Shown here in pieces: positions 16,060 to 24,558 of a stretch of DNA of 64,000 bases (its first letter is position 1; each line of letters starts with the position of its first letter). The stretch covers positions 124,001 to 188,000 of the forward strand of contig NZ_WOCA01000003.1 of NCBI RefSeq assembly GCF_009728145.1. The letters are read 5' to 3'. The notes beneath the pieces are model-generated. The model was not told where the DNA came from and made no database searches. It saw nothing but the letters and a program-made list of their open reading frames with translations. The stretch is from Ornithinibacillus caprae. Its GTDB lineage: Bacteria; Bacillota; Bacilli; Bacillales; Amphibacillaceae. The translations under genes were made by a program, and so were the position numbers.

Positions 16060-17047
16060 TCGTTATATTTATGCAGTAACACAGAAGTTACCACAATCAC
16101 AAAGGGAGGATATTGCTGAAGAACTTCGGAGTTTAATTGGGGATATGCTTGATGAACGTGTTCAAGGTGAGAACATTACCGATGACGACGTGGAAGAAGT
16201 ATTAATGGAGCTGGGAAATCCAAGGCATTTAGCTCAGAAATACAGAGGAAACAAAAGATATCTAATCGGTCCAGACTTTTTTGATTCTTACATGTTGGTT
16301 TTAAAAATTGCTTTAATCTCAACCTTTTCTGTCTTTACTCTTGGTTTTATTATTCAAACAATAATAGATCCTGTTACAATTCTTGATCATTTTATTGAGT
16401 ATATTGTTTCACTTGTAACCGCACTTCCAACAGCTTTTGGCTGGACAACATTTGGATTTGCAATTGCGGACTATTATGGGGAAATTAAAGCTAAAGACTT
16501 AGAAATAGGAAATGAATGGAAACCATCGGATTTACCTCTAATTCCAGATAAAAAAAGGCAAATCAAATATTATGAACCGATTATAGGTATAGCATTTTAT
16601 ATAATAGTAATGATTATGTTTGGTTTTTCAAATGAATATTTTGGGGTTTGGATTTTCCATGATGAATTCTCTGGTGTAGTTCCATTTTTAAATGAAGAAA
16701 CATATCGTACTTCTTTACTTTTCATTATCGTTATTATGGGCATCGGTATTATAAAAGAATGTTTAAAGCTCGCTTATGGTAAATGGACATATAAACTAGT
16801 CGTTTATACTGCGTTAGTCAATTTGATTTCATTTATCGCAGTATTTATGTTGATCAATGGGCCTGCATTTTGGAATCCAAATTTTCTTCTCGAGCTTACA
16901 CAAGCCGGATTAATCACGGAAGGCAGCGAGGCATATGGAACAGTAAGTATGATTTGGAATCAATCAACAACATGGATTCTAGTTCTCCTTGTCATAGGAT
17001 TAATTTGGGATGTAATTGATGGATTGATCAAAGCCACTAAAAAATAG
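16046..17047 (+). CDS. HAAS-domain membrane protein
   Basis: A 333-residue protein. Residues 1-75 form the helical HAAS domain (DRYIYAVTQKLPQSQREDIA, then EELRSLIGDMLDERV and VEEVLMELGNPRHLAQKYRG), known for partnering PadR regulators. It is followed by about six membrane helices (near 82-104, 112-138, 178-196, 226-246, 252-272 and 308-326). The GGAGGAG ribosome site lies inside the end of padR. The role is likely sensing or membrane signalling upstream of the PadR protein, inferred from gene pairing. Confidence 0.88.
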   Translation: MEMIDRYIYAVTQKLPQSQREDIAEELRSLIGDMLDERVQGENITDDDVEEVLMELGNPRHLAQKYRGNKRYLIGPDFFDSYMLVLKIALISTFSVFTLGFIIQTIIDPVTILDHFIEYIVSLVTALPTAFGWTTFGFAIADYYGEIKAKDLEIGNEWKPSDLPLIPDKKRQIKYYEPIIGIAFYIIVMIMFGFSNEYFGVWIFHDEFSGVVPFLNEETYRTSLLFIIVIMGIGIIKECLKLAYGKWTYKLVVYTALVNLISFIAVFMLINGPAFWNPNFLLELTQAGLITEGSEAYGTVSMIWNQSTTWILVLLVIGLIWDVIDGLIKATKK

Positions 17048-17061
17048 AGTTTTTACGTACA

Positions 17062-17105
17062 GCATTATTGATTATGTTAAAATGATCAATAATGCTTTTT
17101 TATTT
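17062..17105 (+). terminator. Rho-independent terminator after HAAS gene
   Basis: GCATTATTGAT (17062-17072) pairs exactly with ATCAATAATGC (17085-17095) and is followed by TTTTTTATTTT. It lies 14 nt past the HAAS stop codon. Confidence 0.9.
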
Positions 17106-17192
17106 TAACTGATTAAATCTGATGAATTAGTTCAACAAAAAAGAGCTCCCCTTCTTGGATCAACGCCAACATAGTTCAATAGTATCTTTTAA

Positions 17193-17756
17193 TCACTTAT
17201 TCCTTACAAGCCAATTTTCTCTTGTCAGAATCATATTAATAGAATCGATCCATTCTCCATCATGTTCTAGTTCGTTTTCATTAATGCTATCTATAACAAA
17301 GCCAACCTTTTCATAAACATTCTTTGCCCTTGGATTAAATTCAAAAACACTTAAAGTTAATTGGTTCAATGTAGTATTTTTAAACATATATTCAATGATG
17401 AGTTCTGTTGATTCCGTTCCTAATCCACGATTCCTTCCTCTTGGGCCAATTAGTATCCTAAAATTCATACCATGGGCTTTTTCATCATATAAATTGACAA
17501 CTACTTCTCCCACTAAGATATCTTGCGATTTATCAATTATAGCAAGGTCCAACCGATCAGTTTGTTCATTTCTTGTATTATACCAAGCCATGACCAATTC
17601 CCTATCAAATCCCTCACTACTCCCTGTAAGTTTAATAACTTCAGAATCCTTAAGGCATTCCTCAATATAGGGAAAGTCTTCATCTTTAAAAGGTCTGAGT
17701 ACAACTTTCTCTCCATCTATTATGGGTTTATGACCTAAATATACCATTTTTTTCAC
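17193..17756 (-). CDS. GNAT acetyltransferase, RimJ/RimL type
   Basis: A 187-residue acetyltransferase. IDGEKVVLRPFKDEDFPYIE begins the domain, FRILIGPRGRNRGLGTESTE (about 101-120) has the acetyl-CoA motif RGRNRGLG, and LSVFEFNPRAKNVYEKVGF is motif B. Leftward, standing alone between the HAAS terminator and a lipoprotein gene. Substrate unknown. Confidence 0.9.
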   Translation of the reverse strand: MKKMVYLGHKPIIDGEKVVLRPFKDEDFPYIEECLKDSEVIKLTGSSEGFDRELVMAWYNTRNEQTDRLDLAIIDKSQDILVGEVVVNLYDEKAHGMNFRILIGPRGRNRGLGTESTELIIEYMFKNTTLNQLTLSVFEFNPRAKNVYEKVGFVIDSINENELEHDGEWIDSINMILTRENWLVRNK

Positions 17757-17921
17757 ACTCCATTCTCACTTACATGTTCTCATTTATTACAGGTTACCTT
17801 TTATTCTAACAACTTTCCCATCCAATTCAGGACCTATCTCATTCATTCCAATCTTCTAACAATACAAAAGTGGCCAGTGATAAGATAGTAACAAAGGCAA
17901 TTTTTATAGGTTTTCTATCTA

Positions 17922-18194
17922 TTAACAAATTGTCACTTCTCCTTTTATGACCTCACCGTTCTGATCATCAATATGCTCCGTACCACTTTCACAGTTATCT
18001 TCATTTTCCCATTCAATTATATACTTACCCCGTTTATGATTCACAGATATTATAGTAATTTCTCCTATTTCTCCAGAGCGGCTTTCAATTACGATTGATT
18101 TTGCTTCTTCTTGAGAAATTATAGGTTCCGATTGTCCACAACCACCTAAAACTAGAAGTAACAAAACAAATATGAAAACTACTATTCTATTCAT
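17922..18194 (-). CDS. Small lipoprotein
   Basis: A 90-residue lipoprotein: NRIVVFIFVLLLLVLGGC signal peptide with lipobox LGGC, then a short domain with SQEEAKSIVIESRSGEIGEI, NHKRGKYIIEWENEDNCESG and DDQNGEVIKGEVTIC. The EEAK...(I/V)..DxxNGEV pattern is reminiscent of a PepSY-like half domain, but that is weak. Two Cys in the mature part might form a disulphide. Function unknown. Confidence 0.72.
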   Translation of the reverse strand: MNRIVVFIFVLLLLVLGGCGQSEPIISQEEAKSIVIESRSGEIGEITIISVNHKRGKYIIEWENEDNCESGTEHIDDQNGEVIKGEVTIC

Positions 18195-18296
18195 ATATTG
18201 AACCCCTATCCTTCAAACGTTTTATTAAAATCTATTACATTTCTGATCTGTCTACTAGTTTACAATTTATATACTTACTACCATAATAACTCAAAA

Positions 18297-18410
18297 GCCA
18301 AGCCTTTATGGTGAATGTCTTTGTTGCACTTATGCAGGAAAGAAATGTTTTTGCTTTCCTATCTGCAAAAAAAAGGTGATCCAACTTAATGATCACCTTG
18401 CTAACTCTAA
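18297..18410. repeat. Family-B intergenic module, copy 5 (hairpin half)
   Basis: Contains the long hairpin segment TTGCACTTATGCAGGAAAG (around 18323-18342) with returning arm CTTTCCTATCTGC (18354-18366), then the terminator-like hairpin GGTGATC...GATCACC at 18374-18398 with CTTG. The AT-rich box is missing. Lies between the DUF4083-like gene and the small lipoprotein. Confidence 0.7.
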
Positions 18411-18430
18411 CACCCTATTATCAAATAAAG

Positions 18431-18643
18431 CTAAAGGTCTTTATTTTCTTTATCCGATAGTAATCCATCTAATTTTTCCTCGATTTCATTTAATCGGCTA
18501 TTCCTTTTATTAAATTTAACTATAAATAAAATCGTTCCTACCACAATTGCGATTAAAAAGACTAAAAAAATAAGTTGAATTATCATATCTCCAACACTAA
18601 ATCCACTAATTGCTGAACCGACTAAGATAATAAACTCCTCCAC
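18431..18643 (-). CDS. DUF4083-like small membrane protein
   Basis: A 70-residue protein: an N-terminal segment ending FSVGDMIIQLIFLVFLIAIV, one long membrane helix (about 19-43), then a basic stop and a coiled-coil tail RLNEIEEKLDGLLSDKEN. This matches the DUF4083 layout of Bacilli. Single-span proteins like this with a cytoplasmic coiled coil may tether partners; no function is known. Start follows GAGTGGAGGAG. Confidence 0.72.
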   Translation of the reverse strand: MEEFIILVGSAISGFSVGDMIIQLIFLVFLIAIVVGTILFIVKFNKRNSRLNEIEEKLDGLLSDKENKDL

Positions 18644-18662
18644 TCAATATAAATAATAACTT

Positions 18663-19025
18663 TTATTCTTCGATAACACTGATCATATTTCCATTTAAAT
18701 CAGTCATATCAAAACGTTTAGGCATACCCTCTCTTAATTCTGAAACAGTTACTCCTTTTTCAATTAGCTTATTTCTTACTTCTTCAACATTGTCAACTGC
18801 ATAATTAAACGGAGTATAAGTATCAATTGGCTGGTAGTCTGGTATTTGGACAAGGTGAAATCCACAATTGGGAGCAATCGAAAGACCGCACATTCTTTCG
18901 TTTTTCCATATTAGTTCAAAACCAAATATTTCTTGATACCATGATAGAGATTCCTGAAGATTTTTTACAGGAAGAAATACAGAATCAATACGTTTAACAA
19001 ATTTTCCAACCATTTGTTCACTCAT
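18663..19025 (-). CDS. VOC (glyoxalase-like) family protein
   Basis: A 120-residue single-repeat VOC protein: DSVFLPVKNLQESLSWYQEI, FGFELIWKNERMCGLSIAP, then FNYAVDNVEEVRNKLIEKGV and the closing FDMTDLNGNMISVIEE. Two beta-alpha-beta-beta-beta modules form a metal-binding or ligand pocket after dimerisation. The family spans glyoxalases, dioxygenases and antibiotic-binding proteins; which applies here is unclear. Start follows AGGAGATGAGTTAA. Confidence 0.9.
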   Translation of the reverse strand: MSEQMVGKFVKRIDSVFLPVKNLQESLSWYQEIFGFELIWKNERMCGLSIAPNCGFHLVQIPDYQPIDTYTPFNYAVDNVEEVRNKLIEKGVTVSELREGMPKRFDMTDLNGNMISVIEE

Positions 19026-19106
19026 TTAACTCATCTCCTAATAAAAAATAATTTTACTCATTAATTTCAAGGAAATACTTACATTTAGTTGATAAAAAAG
19101 GAAGCA

Positions 19107-19592
19107 TTATTTTTTTACAACCGGTATATAAATATCAAAATGTGGATCGTTCGGATCACGATCAACTGGATAATGCTCATGTTTTATCGGCATATAAGGA
19201 TCAGAGTAATCTACACCAGGTTCTCTCAAAGCGGTATAGTCACTATCAAATAACCATTGATGTAAATCCGTATATGTCTTCGATATATCCTCTCCTTTGT
19301 TATGTGTCGTCTTCACATATGTCCATTCAGGAACCTTTATTTCGAGCATCCCTTCAGGAATTTCTTGCTCTTCGCTCACTTCATACACAGCATAATGGGC
19401 AAATCCATTTTCAACAACATGATAAGATAGACCTAGCTGAATATTTGGGTTCACCTTTTTCTCTAACTCAGAAGCACGGTCTTCCATTTGTTGAATAACA
19501 TTTTTTAAATTCGGTACAATTTCAGAGAAAGTCCCCTCCCATTTTAATCCTACTGCCCGATAGGCTGGTAATGTTACAATTTCATAGCTCAT
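19107..19592 (-). CDS. GyrI-like small-molecule-binding protein
   Basis: A 161-residue protein of the GyrI/AraC effector-binding fold: YEIVTLPAYRAVGLKWEGTF at the start, IQLGLSYHVVENGFAHYAVY in the middle, then VPEWTYVKTTHNKGEDISKT and the closing FDIYIPVVKK. No DNA-binding domain is attached, so it is a stand-alone ligand-binding module, as in SbmC/YobU-type proteins. AAAGGAGGAAAGAAA ribosome site. The ligand is unknown. Confidence 0.88.
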   Translation of the reverse strand: MSYEIVTLPAYRAVGLKWEGTFSEIVPNLKNVIQQMEDRASELEKKVNPNIQLGLSYHVVENGFAHYAVYEVSEEQEIPEGMLEIKVPEWTYVKTTHNKGEDISKTYTDLHQWLFDSDYTALREPGVDYSDPYMPIKHEHYPVDRDPNDPHFDIYIPVVKK

Positions 19593-19684
19593 TTTCTTTC
19601 CTCCATTTCATATTATTTAATTTATTATACTGTTGTAGCTCCATTCGGAATTACAACTAACCTCTCCTTAGATTAATAACCTCA

Positions 19685-19770
19685 CACCATATTTTAGTGC
19701 AATATTCCGAAAAATTAAATTGTTTTTATGAAAAAAGACAACTAAAATTTCTGATCGCCATGTTACCCTC
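19685..19770. repeat. Family-B module, copy 6, decayed
   Basis: GCAATATTCCGAAAAATTA (about 19699-19717) and AAAAGACAACTAAAATTTC then TGATCGCCATGTTACCCTC (about 19734-19772) align with the box and hairpin of better copies but with several differences. It lies between the DinB gene and the GyrI-like gene, the expected position. Confidence 0.5.
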
Positions 19771-19791
19771 TTGAACTAAAAATTAATAAAC

Positions 19792-20265
19792 TTAGGATTT
19801 GTTCTTATTCATTTTGCGTATATAGTTTATTTGACCGATATGGTAAGCATTATGTGTAGTTGCATTTCCTATTAATGCCCACCACTCTGCTTCTACTGGA
19901 AACCCAAAAACATTTGATTCCAGCTTTTCTTCTGTAAGCAACTCTTGCCACCGTAGCAATATATCCAATAATTTCTCTTTAAGCTCTGGAAAGCTACAAT
20001 TTTTTGGAGTAACAAAGCTTTCTGCATTATCCTCTAACGACTGTAAAGCATTAAAATTTGATTTTTCATACCTCACTTGCCACACTTCATTCCAGTAAAT
20101 AAGATGTTGTACAATTTCTGCGATACTATGACTCTCCTCATCAGGCTTCCAAAAGGCATTTTCATTTGATATTCCATCAACCGATTCCTGGAACGAGGCA
20201 TACCAGCTTCGGTCATTTGCATTGGACAACAATTGCCCTAATAAAACCGTTCTAGCGTGAACCAT
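19792..20265 (-). CDS. DinB family protein
   Basis: A 157-residue four-helix-bundle protein of the DinB/YfiT type: the metal-binding His residues are expected in HSIAEIVQHLIYWNEVW (about 45-61) and NATTHNAYHIGQINYIRKM (about 134-152, with HxxxH). Members are putative metal-dependent hydrolases or thiol transferases (bacillithiol S-transferases belong to this fold). Substrate unknown. Isolated leftward gene; start preceded by GGGAGATGAGAAGTGA. Confidence 0.9.
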   Translation of the reverse strand: MVHARTVLLGQLLSNANDRSWYASFQESVDGISNENAFWKPDEESHSIAEIVQHLIYWNEVWQVRYEKSNFNALQSLEDNAESFVTPKNCSFPELKEKLLDILLRWQELLTEEKLESNVFGFPVEAEWWALIGNATTHNAYHIGQINYIRKMNKNKS

Positions 20266-20318
20266 TCACTTCTCATCTCCCTATTATTCCTTCCTTTTAT
20301 TTTTCAAAATAACTCTCT

Positions 20319-20474
20319 TCAGAGTACCCCCTCTATTAAGACGTGACTCTTGTAGAAAAAGTTCCCAAGTTGGTTCACTTCTATACTTTGAATAATTCCA
20401 ATAACAACAGAAAGGCTCTCAATGTCCTGATCATCTAGTTTACTATTAATGGAATAAAACCCATCAAAACTCAT
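20319..20474 (-). CDS. Possible 51-residue downstream peptide
   Basis: ATG at 20474 lies inside the last codons of the NGNHR-motif gene (overlap 11 nt) and opens a frame MSFDGFYSINSKLDDQDIES, then VVIGIIQSIEVNQLGNFFY, ending at TGA 20319-20321. The amino acid pattern looks protein-like, but there is no ribosome site beyond coupling to the upstream gene. It could be a small partner or a fragment of a former longer C-terminus. Confidence 0.35.
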   Translation of the reverse strand: MSFDGFYSINSKLDDQDIESLSVVIGIIQSIEVNQLGNFFYKSHVLIEGVL

Positions 20475-21114
20475 AAAATTCGTTTGCGAATGAACCTTTT
20501 TCATTGCGTATGTAATTTCTTTTATTATTCATTACATTGTCATAATCAATCTCAAAGAAGTACATGGCTTTACTTAGATCGTCATAAATGAAAGGAACAA
20601 ACTCCATATCTTTAAATACAAATACTTCTATTTGTTCATTGTTATTTCGATATGCTTCAAATATCCTATGATTTCCATTAATGCAGTATGGTTTATTATT
20701 AGTCAAATATTCACTCTGAAGAACCATTACAGGATTTTTGTGATTTGGTTTTATTCGATTGGGATCGGTATTTATATTACCTTGATCAACAGACATAAAG
20801 ATTTCTAATGGAGAGAACGTTAGTGGTACAATCTTTTTTTCGTTAATAAGTGAAGTAGCACCATCTATATCTAAAGCATACTCAAACACCCCTGTTGGAA
20901 ACTCTACGAATAATGAGAAAGTCTCTTGCCCAATTGGATGCACCACCGGATAAGCTTCATTAATGAGGGATTGATGAACAAATTCGGTCCACTTCGAGGC
21001 TACTACAGCCCCATATTCAGACTTAATTTCCATTTCTTTTATACGCGAATTAATGTGTTTAATAGGATTAAATTCTTGATACATGCTTTCATATATATCA
21101 ATATTACTTTTCAT
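20464..21114 (-). CDS. Hypothetical protein with ParB-like NGNHR motif
   Basis: A 216-residue soluble protein. The most telling stretch is KPYCINGNHRIFEAYRNNNE followed by VFVFKD (about 137-163), which resembles the ParB/Srx-type GxHR motif and its following strand. Elsewhere: HPIGQETFSLFVEFPTGVFE and FSPLEIFMSVDQGN. If ParB-like it might bind nucleotide or act as a nuclease or kinase, but this is a motif-level guess. Start ATG has AGGTGATTTATAC upstream. Confidence 0.65.
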   Translation of the reverse strand: MKSNIDIYESMYQEFNPIKHINSRIKEMEIKSEYGAVVASKWTEFVHQSLINEAYPVVHPIGQETFSLFVEFPTGVFEYALDIDGATSLINEKKIVPLTFSPLEIFMSVDQGNINTDPNRIKPNHKNPVMVLQSEYLTNNKPYCINGNHRIFEAYRNNNEQIEVFVFKDMEFVPFIYDDLSKAMYFFEIDYDNVMNNKRNYIRNEKGSFANEFYEF

Positions 21115-21212
21115 GTATAAATCACCTCGTTGTAGATCAATGTTATTTCCTATTTCGTTTACAGTTCTTTTGTTGAATAATGCATTTGTCTAACTAATTT
21201 AGAGAATTTTTA

Positions 21213-21566
21213 TCATGTTTCCTTTATAACTTCCTCCAGATTAGGTTCTAGAATTTTCTCCACAATTTTAATAAATTGTTTATCAGCACCCCAGCTTATA
21301 TTTAATAATCCCTCACTGTTTCCAGTAGAAATACATTTCACAATGGTTTCTCCGTTTAAATTATCTAGTGTGACAGTTAACGAAGCAGTGCTATTAATTC
21401 TCAAATAATATTTCTCATAAACTAAAATAAACATTTCTTCATTACTGAATTTTATAGATTTGCGATCATTAAAAACTAAACAAGACTTTAATTCAATGTC
21501 AGACATAAGTTTATTAAAAGCCTGATAAGGTTCTAAGGATACTTTAAATTCTACGTACTTCATCAT
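21213..21566 (-). CDS. DUF6054-like protein
   Basis: A 117-residue soluble protein: MMKYVEFKVSLEPYQAFNKL, then a central beta-rich part and the conserved-looking STGNSEGLLNISWGADKQF, which recalls the STGxSxG...WGAE pattern of DUF6054. Function unknown. Preceded by AGGGATAATA. Isolated leftward unit. Confidence 0.65.
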   Translation of the reverse strand: MMKYVEFKVSLEPYQAFNKLMSDIELKSCLVFNDRKSIKFSNEEMFILVYEKYYLRINSTASLTVTLDNLNGETIVKCISTGNSEGLLNISWGADKQFIKIVEKILEPNLEEVIKET

Positions 21567-21650
21567 TATTATCCCTCTCTATGTAAACGGAAAAGATACT
21601 TCCGTTTCTTCAATATGCACATTAGTAGTTACTTATTAGAAAAACTATAC

Positions 21651-22196
21651 TCACATCTCACCAATTACATTATCAACTTCATCTATGAAGTCTATTTTTA
21701 TGTTATCGAAGTTTTCTTTGTTTTTATTGTTTGTCATTAGCCAAATTCCAGCTTTATCATTAAGCATAAAAATGTCTGCATCGATTCCATTAACTTTTAT
21801 GTTCTTGGTTGAAGTAACTATATCTCTTGGTATAACTCCGTGTAAAAGAATTTCACCACTTGACTCATCGACCATACTTGAATATGAATATCCTTTATTA
21901 CTATTGTGAGAATAAAAATCTATTTTCCAGCCAAATAACCCTTTCTTAAACTGCACTAATGAAACATCATTACCTACCTCAAATGGAATTATTGCATAAT
22001 CATCATATCGATAAGACGCTTTATCACCAATTTTATCCCTAGCACTTTCAGTTTTGAACTCACTGTTAATGAATTTTTCAAATGCCTCATCTACAGTGCT
22101 TGAACTTATATGTATTGTTTCAATAATTGCAAGAAATGCATATATAAAAATAATCATTGTAACAAAGACTAACGTTACTTTTTTAGGGTTTACCAT
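21651..22196 (-). CDS. Membrane-anchored extracytoplasmic protein
   Basis: A 181-residue protein with an uncleaved-looking N-terminal helix (about 7-27, VTLVFVTMIIFIYAFLAIIE) and an outside domain with FKKGLFGWKIDFYSHNSNKG, HGVIPRDIVTSTKNIKVNGI and FMLNDKAGIWLMTNN. The pattern of a short beta domain that reports FGWKI is seen in several Bacillus hypothetical proteins. No function can be assigned. AGGGAGGTATTAT ribosome site. Confidence 0.7.
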   Translation of the reverse strand: MVNPKKVTLVFVTMIIFIYAFLAIIETIHISSSTVDEAFEKFINSEFKTESARDKIGDKASYRYDDYAIIPFEVGNDVSLVQFKKGLFGWKIDFYSHNSNKGYSYSSMVDESSGEILLHGVIPRDIVTSTKNIKVNGIDADIFMLNDKAGIWLMTNNKNKENFDNIKIDFIDEVDNVIGEM

Positions 22197-22232
22197 ATAA
22201 TACCTCCCTACTTTTACTTATTATCTCTACCT

Positions 22233-22308
22233 TCAATAATAACATAATATTCCAAATATATTACTTGTTTTACTAAAAAAAAAGAAGCGATCCATGATCA
22301 CCTCGTTT
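22233..22308. repeat. Family-B intergenic module, copy 7
   Basis: CAATAATAACATAATATTCC at 22233-22252, then AAATATATTA, and the hairpin GCGATCCATGATCACC at 22287-22302 with TCGTTTT. It sits between the GrpB gene stop at 22435 and the start of the gene at 22196. Confidence 0.75.
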
Positions 22309-22434
22309 TCTTATTATCCATATGTTGTTAAGCGATTTCTTGCAATATAAAATTAGCCCACAACACAAGAATCAATCATTCATATAAATTGTCGAACCTT
22401 GTATAGTCAATTAGGGTCAAAGAAATTTATCGTA

Positions 22435-22950
22435 TTACAATTGATACCATTTCATTGCTTTTACTTCTATTTCTCTAACAAGCTGTTCCTTACCAGTTAT
22501 GTAAGAATCAATATCATATGGGAATTGTTGTGCTAATCTCTTTTTTAATTCGCCGTATTCCTTTTTAGCATCTAGATGACTACGTAGATACTCCCGAAAA
22601 GCTATATGTCGTGTGATTTCAAAGCTGCCATCCTGATAAATATGTACATGATGAGAGCGATGATCTCCACCTTTTCGATAGTATCTCCGTCCAGGTAAAC
22701 CATTCTCCCCTCTAGGTTCATATCCAATGTTCTTCATCTCTTCATTGTACTTGTCGATATGGTTAATGTTCTGAACAACAGGCATTATGTCTATTATTGG
22801 TTTGGCATGTAATCCTGAAACAGATGTACTACCAATGTGATGTATGTCTACAATCTCATTTCCAAAAATACGTTTCAGTTTATCTACTTCTTCCTTAAAC
22901 ATTAAATCCCAATCTGGATTATATGCACACACTTCTACCTTTCTCGCCAT
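22435..22950 (-). CDS. GrpB family nucleotidyltransferase-fold protein
   Basis: A 171-residue protein of the GrpB (UPF0157) family: VEVCAYNPDWDLMFKEEVDK, then HHIGSTSVSGLHAKPIIDIM (GS motif and acidic residues of the nucleotidyltransferase fold), RYYRKGGDHRSHHVHIYQDG and IAFREYLRSHLDAKKEY. In some proteins the domain is fused to dephospho-CoA kinase. The biochemical activity is unproven. A second, divergent paralogue lies 500 nt upstream at 23441. Confidence 0.92.
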   Translation of the reverse strand: MARKVEVCAYNPDWDLMFKEEVDKLKRIFGNEIVDIHHIGSTSVSGLHAKPIIDIMPVVQNINHIDKYNEEMKNIGYEPRGENGLPGRRYYRKGGDHRSHHVHIYQDGSFEITRHIAFREYLRSHLDAKKEYGELKKRLAQQFPYDIDSYITGKEQLVREIEVKAMKWYQL

Positions 22951-23031
22951 ACCTTTCCTCTCTCTCTTATCTAAACTAAACTGCCCCGAAGTTTTAAGGA
23001 TTATTGTTGAAGCCTTTGGGATATTAATTTA

Positions 23032-23427
23032 TTAGCAATCTGATTGCCATACCCCTCCAAAACCAGGTGTAAAGCCACTTGTCTTGTAAAAGTTAGTATT
23101 TTCTTCATCATAAGTTACTGTTACAATACCTAACCCAAAACGCTTAGACTCTCGTAATAGTTCCTTAACCAGCTTAACTCCAATTCCTTGCCCTTGGTAC
23201 TGTGGGTGTACCATTATATCTTCCATATATCCATGCTCTAATCCCATTCCACACACATAACCAAAAGCGATCAGTCTATCATTCTCATTTCTAACCCCAG
23301 CCCAAAAATTACAACGTTCAAATAATGCAGGATAATCCTGATCCCGTCTTCCCCATCCAACAAGCTCTCTTAATTCTGGTACTTCGTGATTAGCAATTGC
23401 CATATTAATGATTACTTTATCGTTCAT
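23032..23427 (-). CDS. GNAT acetyltransferase
   Basis: A 131-residue minimal GNAT domain: DRLIAFGYVCGMGLEHGYME, then VHPQYQGQGIGVKLVKELLR with the acetyl-CoA motif QGQGIG, and EENTNFYKTSGFTPGFGGVW as motif B. It lies between two GrpB genes with a 13-nt gap to the upstream one, so the two are likely co-transcribed. Start follows AAGAGGAATTCA. Confidence 0.9.
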   Translation of the reverse strand: MNDKVIINMAIANHEVPELRELVGWGRRDQDYPALFERCNFWAGVRNENDRLIAFGYVCGMGLEHGYMEDIMVHPQYQGQGIGVKLVKELLRESKRFGLGIVTVTYDEENTNFYKTSGFTPGFGGVWQSDC

Positions 23428-23440
23428 TGAATTCCTCTTT

Positions 23441-23974
23441 TCAGTAGTGTTTATTTATCATGTTTTCCAACTTAGCCTTTTCGATAATTGCCTTAATAAA
23501 TGGTTCTTTTTTCTTTGTATAAGCTTGCCTATCTAACTTATATGTCGTAGCAAGTGATTTTTTTAATGTAGCATACTCTTCTGCTATCTGGGGATGTAAT
23601 CTAAGATAATCGCGAAACAATATCTTTTCCTTCCACTCTTTGCTGTTAATTTTACAGATATGCAGATGACATGTCCCTTGTCCCCATAATCCCTTTCTGA
23701 AGAACCTTCTGTCTTTAAATTCTGGTTTATGAACATATTCAAATTCAATTACACTTAACGGACGTACAAGGTTAGGTACTATTTCTAAATCATGTATACC
23801 TACCATAATATCAATTATTGGTTTCGCTTCTAACCCTTTTATAGCAGTACTTCCAATATGTTCGATCCTAACAGCATAGTTACCTATTACATCAAGAATT
23901 CTTCTTCTCTCATATTCATATTGTTTTTCCCAATTGGGATCGTAACTACATAGTCTAACTATCGGTTTCTCCAA
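23441..23974 (-). CDS. GrpB family nucleotidyltransferase-fold protein
   Basis: About 177 residues, GrpB family: IVRLCSYDPNWEKQYEYERR, then IEHIGSTAIKGLEAKPIIDI, RRFFRKGLWGQGTCHLHICK and ILFRDYLRLHPQIAEEYATL. The frame is open to 24091, but TTG at 23974 follows AGGTGGGG by 5 nt and gives the family's normal start; the 39 extra residues upstream do not resemble the family. Divergent from the paralogue at 22435, so an old duplication or separate acquisition. Confidence 0.9.
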   Translation of the reverse strand: MEKPIVRLCSYDPNWEKQYEYERRRILDVIGNYAVRIEHIGSTAIKGLEAKPIIDIMVGIHDLEIVPNLVRPLSVIEFEYVHKPEFKDRRFFRKGLWGQGTCHLHICKINSKEWKEKILFRDYLRLHPQIAEEYATLKKSLATTYKLDRQAYTKKKEPFIKAIIEKAKLENMINKHY

Positions 23975-24092
23975 TTTGTCCCCACCTAAAAAATTTTCTA
24001 ATTTGATAGCATAAATATTTAACGCTTTACTTCTATTAAGCTCAGAAAATAAGTTTCCTAGTTGAAAAGTATTCATATTTAAATGAGGCATA

Positions 24093-24503
24093 TTACGTAT
24101 GCATACCTTTCTCTTCGTACCAACGAATAACTTTCCATTTACCGTCTGATTCTTTACGCCAAACCTCTAGCACTAATGATCTAACCATAACAAAATCTTC
24201 TTTATTTTGGTGGACCACTTCATAGGATACCGTGGCTTGATTAGTTGATTGTGGAATAATATTAAGTCCAGTAAAAACAAATTGAATATCTTTCCCTTTA
24301 TAATATTGAGATGCTAATCTATTACCTTCTCTTATACTTTCTGAATTAAATTGTTTTACTTCCCCATTCCATGGCATGTAAAGCATTCCTTGAAAATCAT
24401 CAGAAATAAAACTATTCACTTCCTCAAAAAGACCCTCTGAAAATTTCTGATGTAAGTCCATCATCTTATAGACTTCACTTGATACTTCCTGTTCGATAGG
24501 CAT
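24093..24503 (-). CDS. SnoaL/NTF2-like protein
   Basis: A 136-residue cone-shaped NTF2-like fold protein: VYKMMDLHQKFSEGLFEEVN, FISDDFQGMLYMPWNGEVKQ, then IQFVFTGLNIIPQSTNQATV and VLEVWRKESDGKWKVIRWYE. Such proteins bind or isomerise small molecules; many are DUF4440 type. No catalytic residue can be singled out. It is co-oriented with the GrpB and nucleotidyltransferase genes. Confidence 0.82.
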   Translation of the reverse strand: MPIEQEVSSEVYKMMDLHQKFSEGLFEEVNSFISDDFQGMLYMPWNGEVKQFNSESIREGNRLASQYYKGKDIQFVFTGLNIIPQSTNQATVSYEVVHQNKEDFVMVRSLVLEVWRKESDGKWKVIRWYEEKGMHT

Positions 24504-24558
24504 TTATTTTCTTCCTTTCATAAATATTATCTTGTTTACGTTTTTATAGATTTCAAAA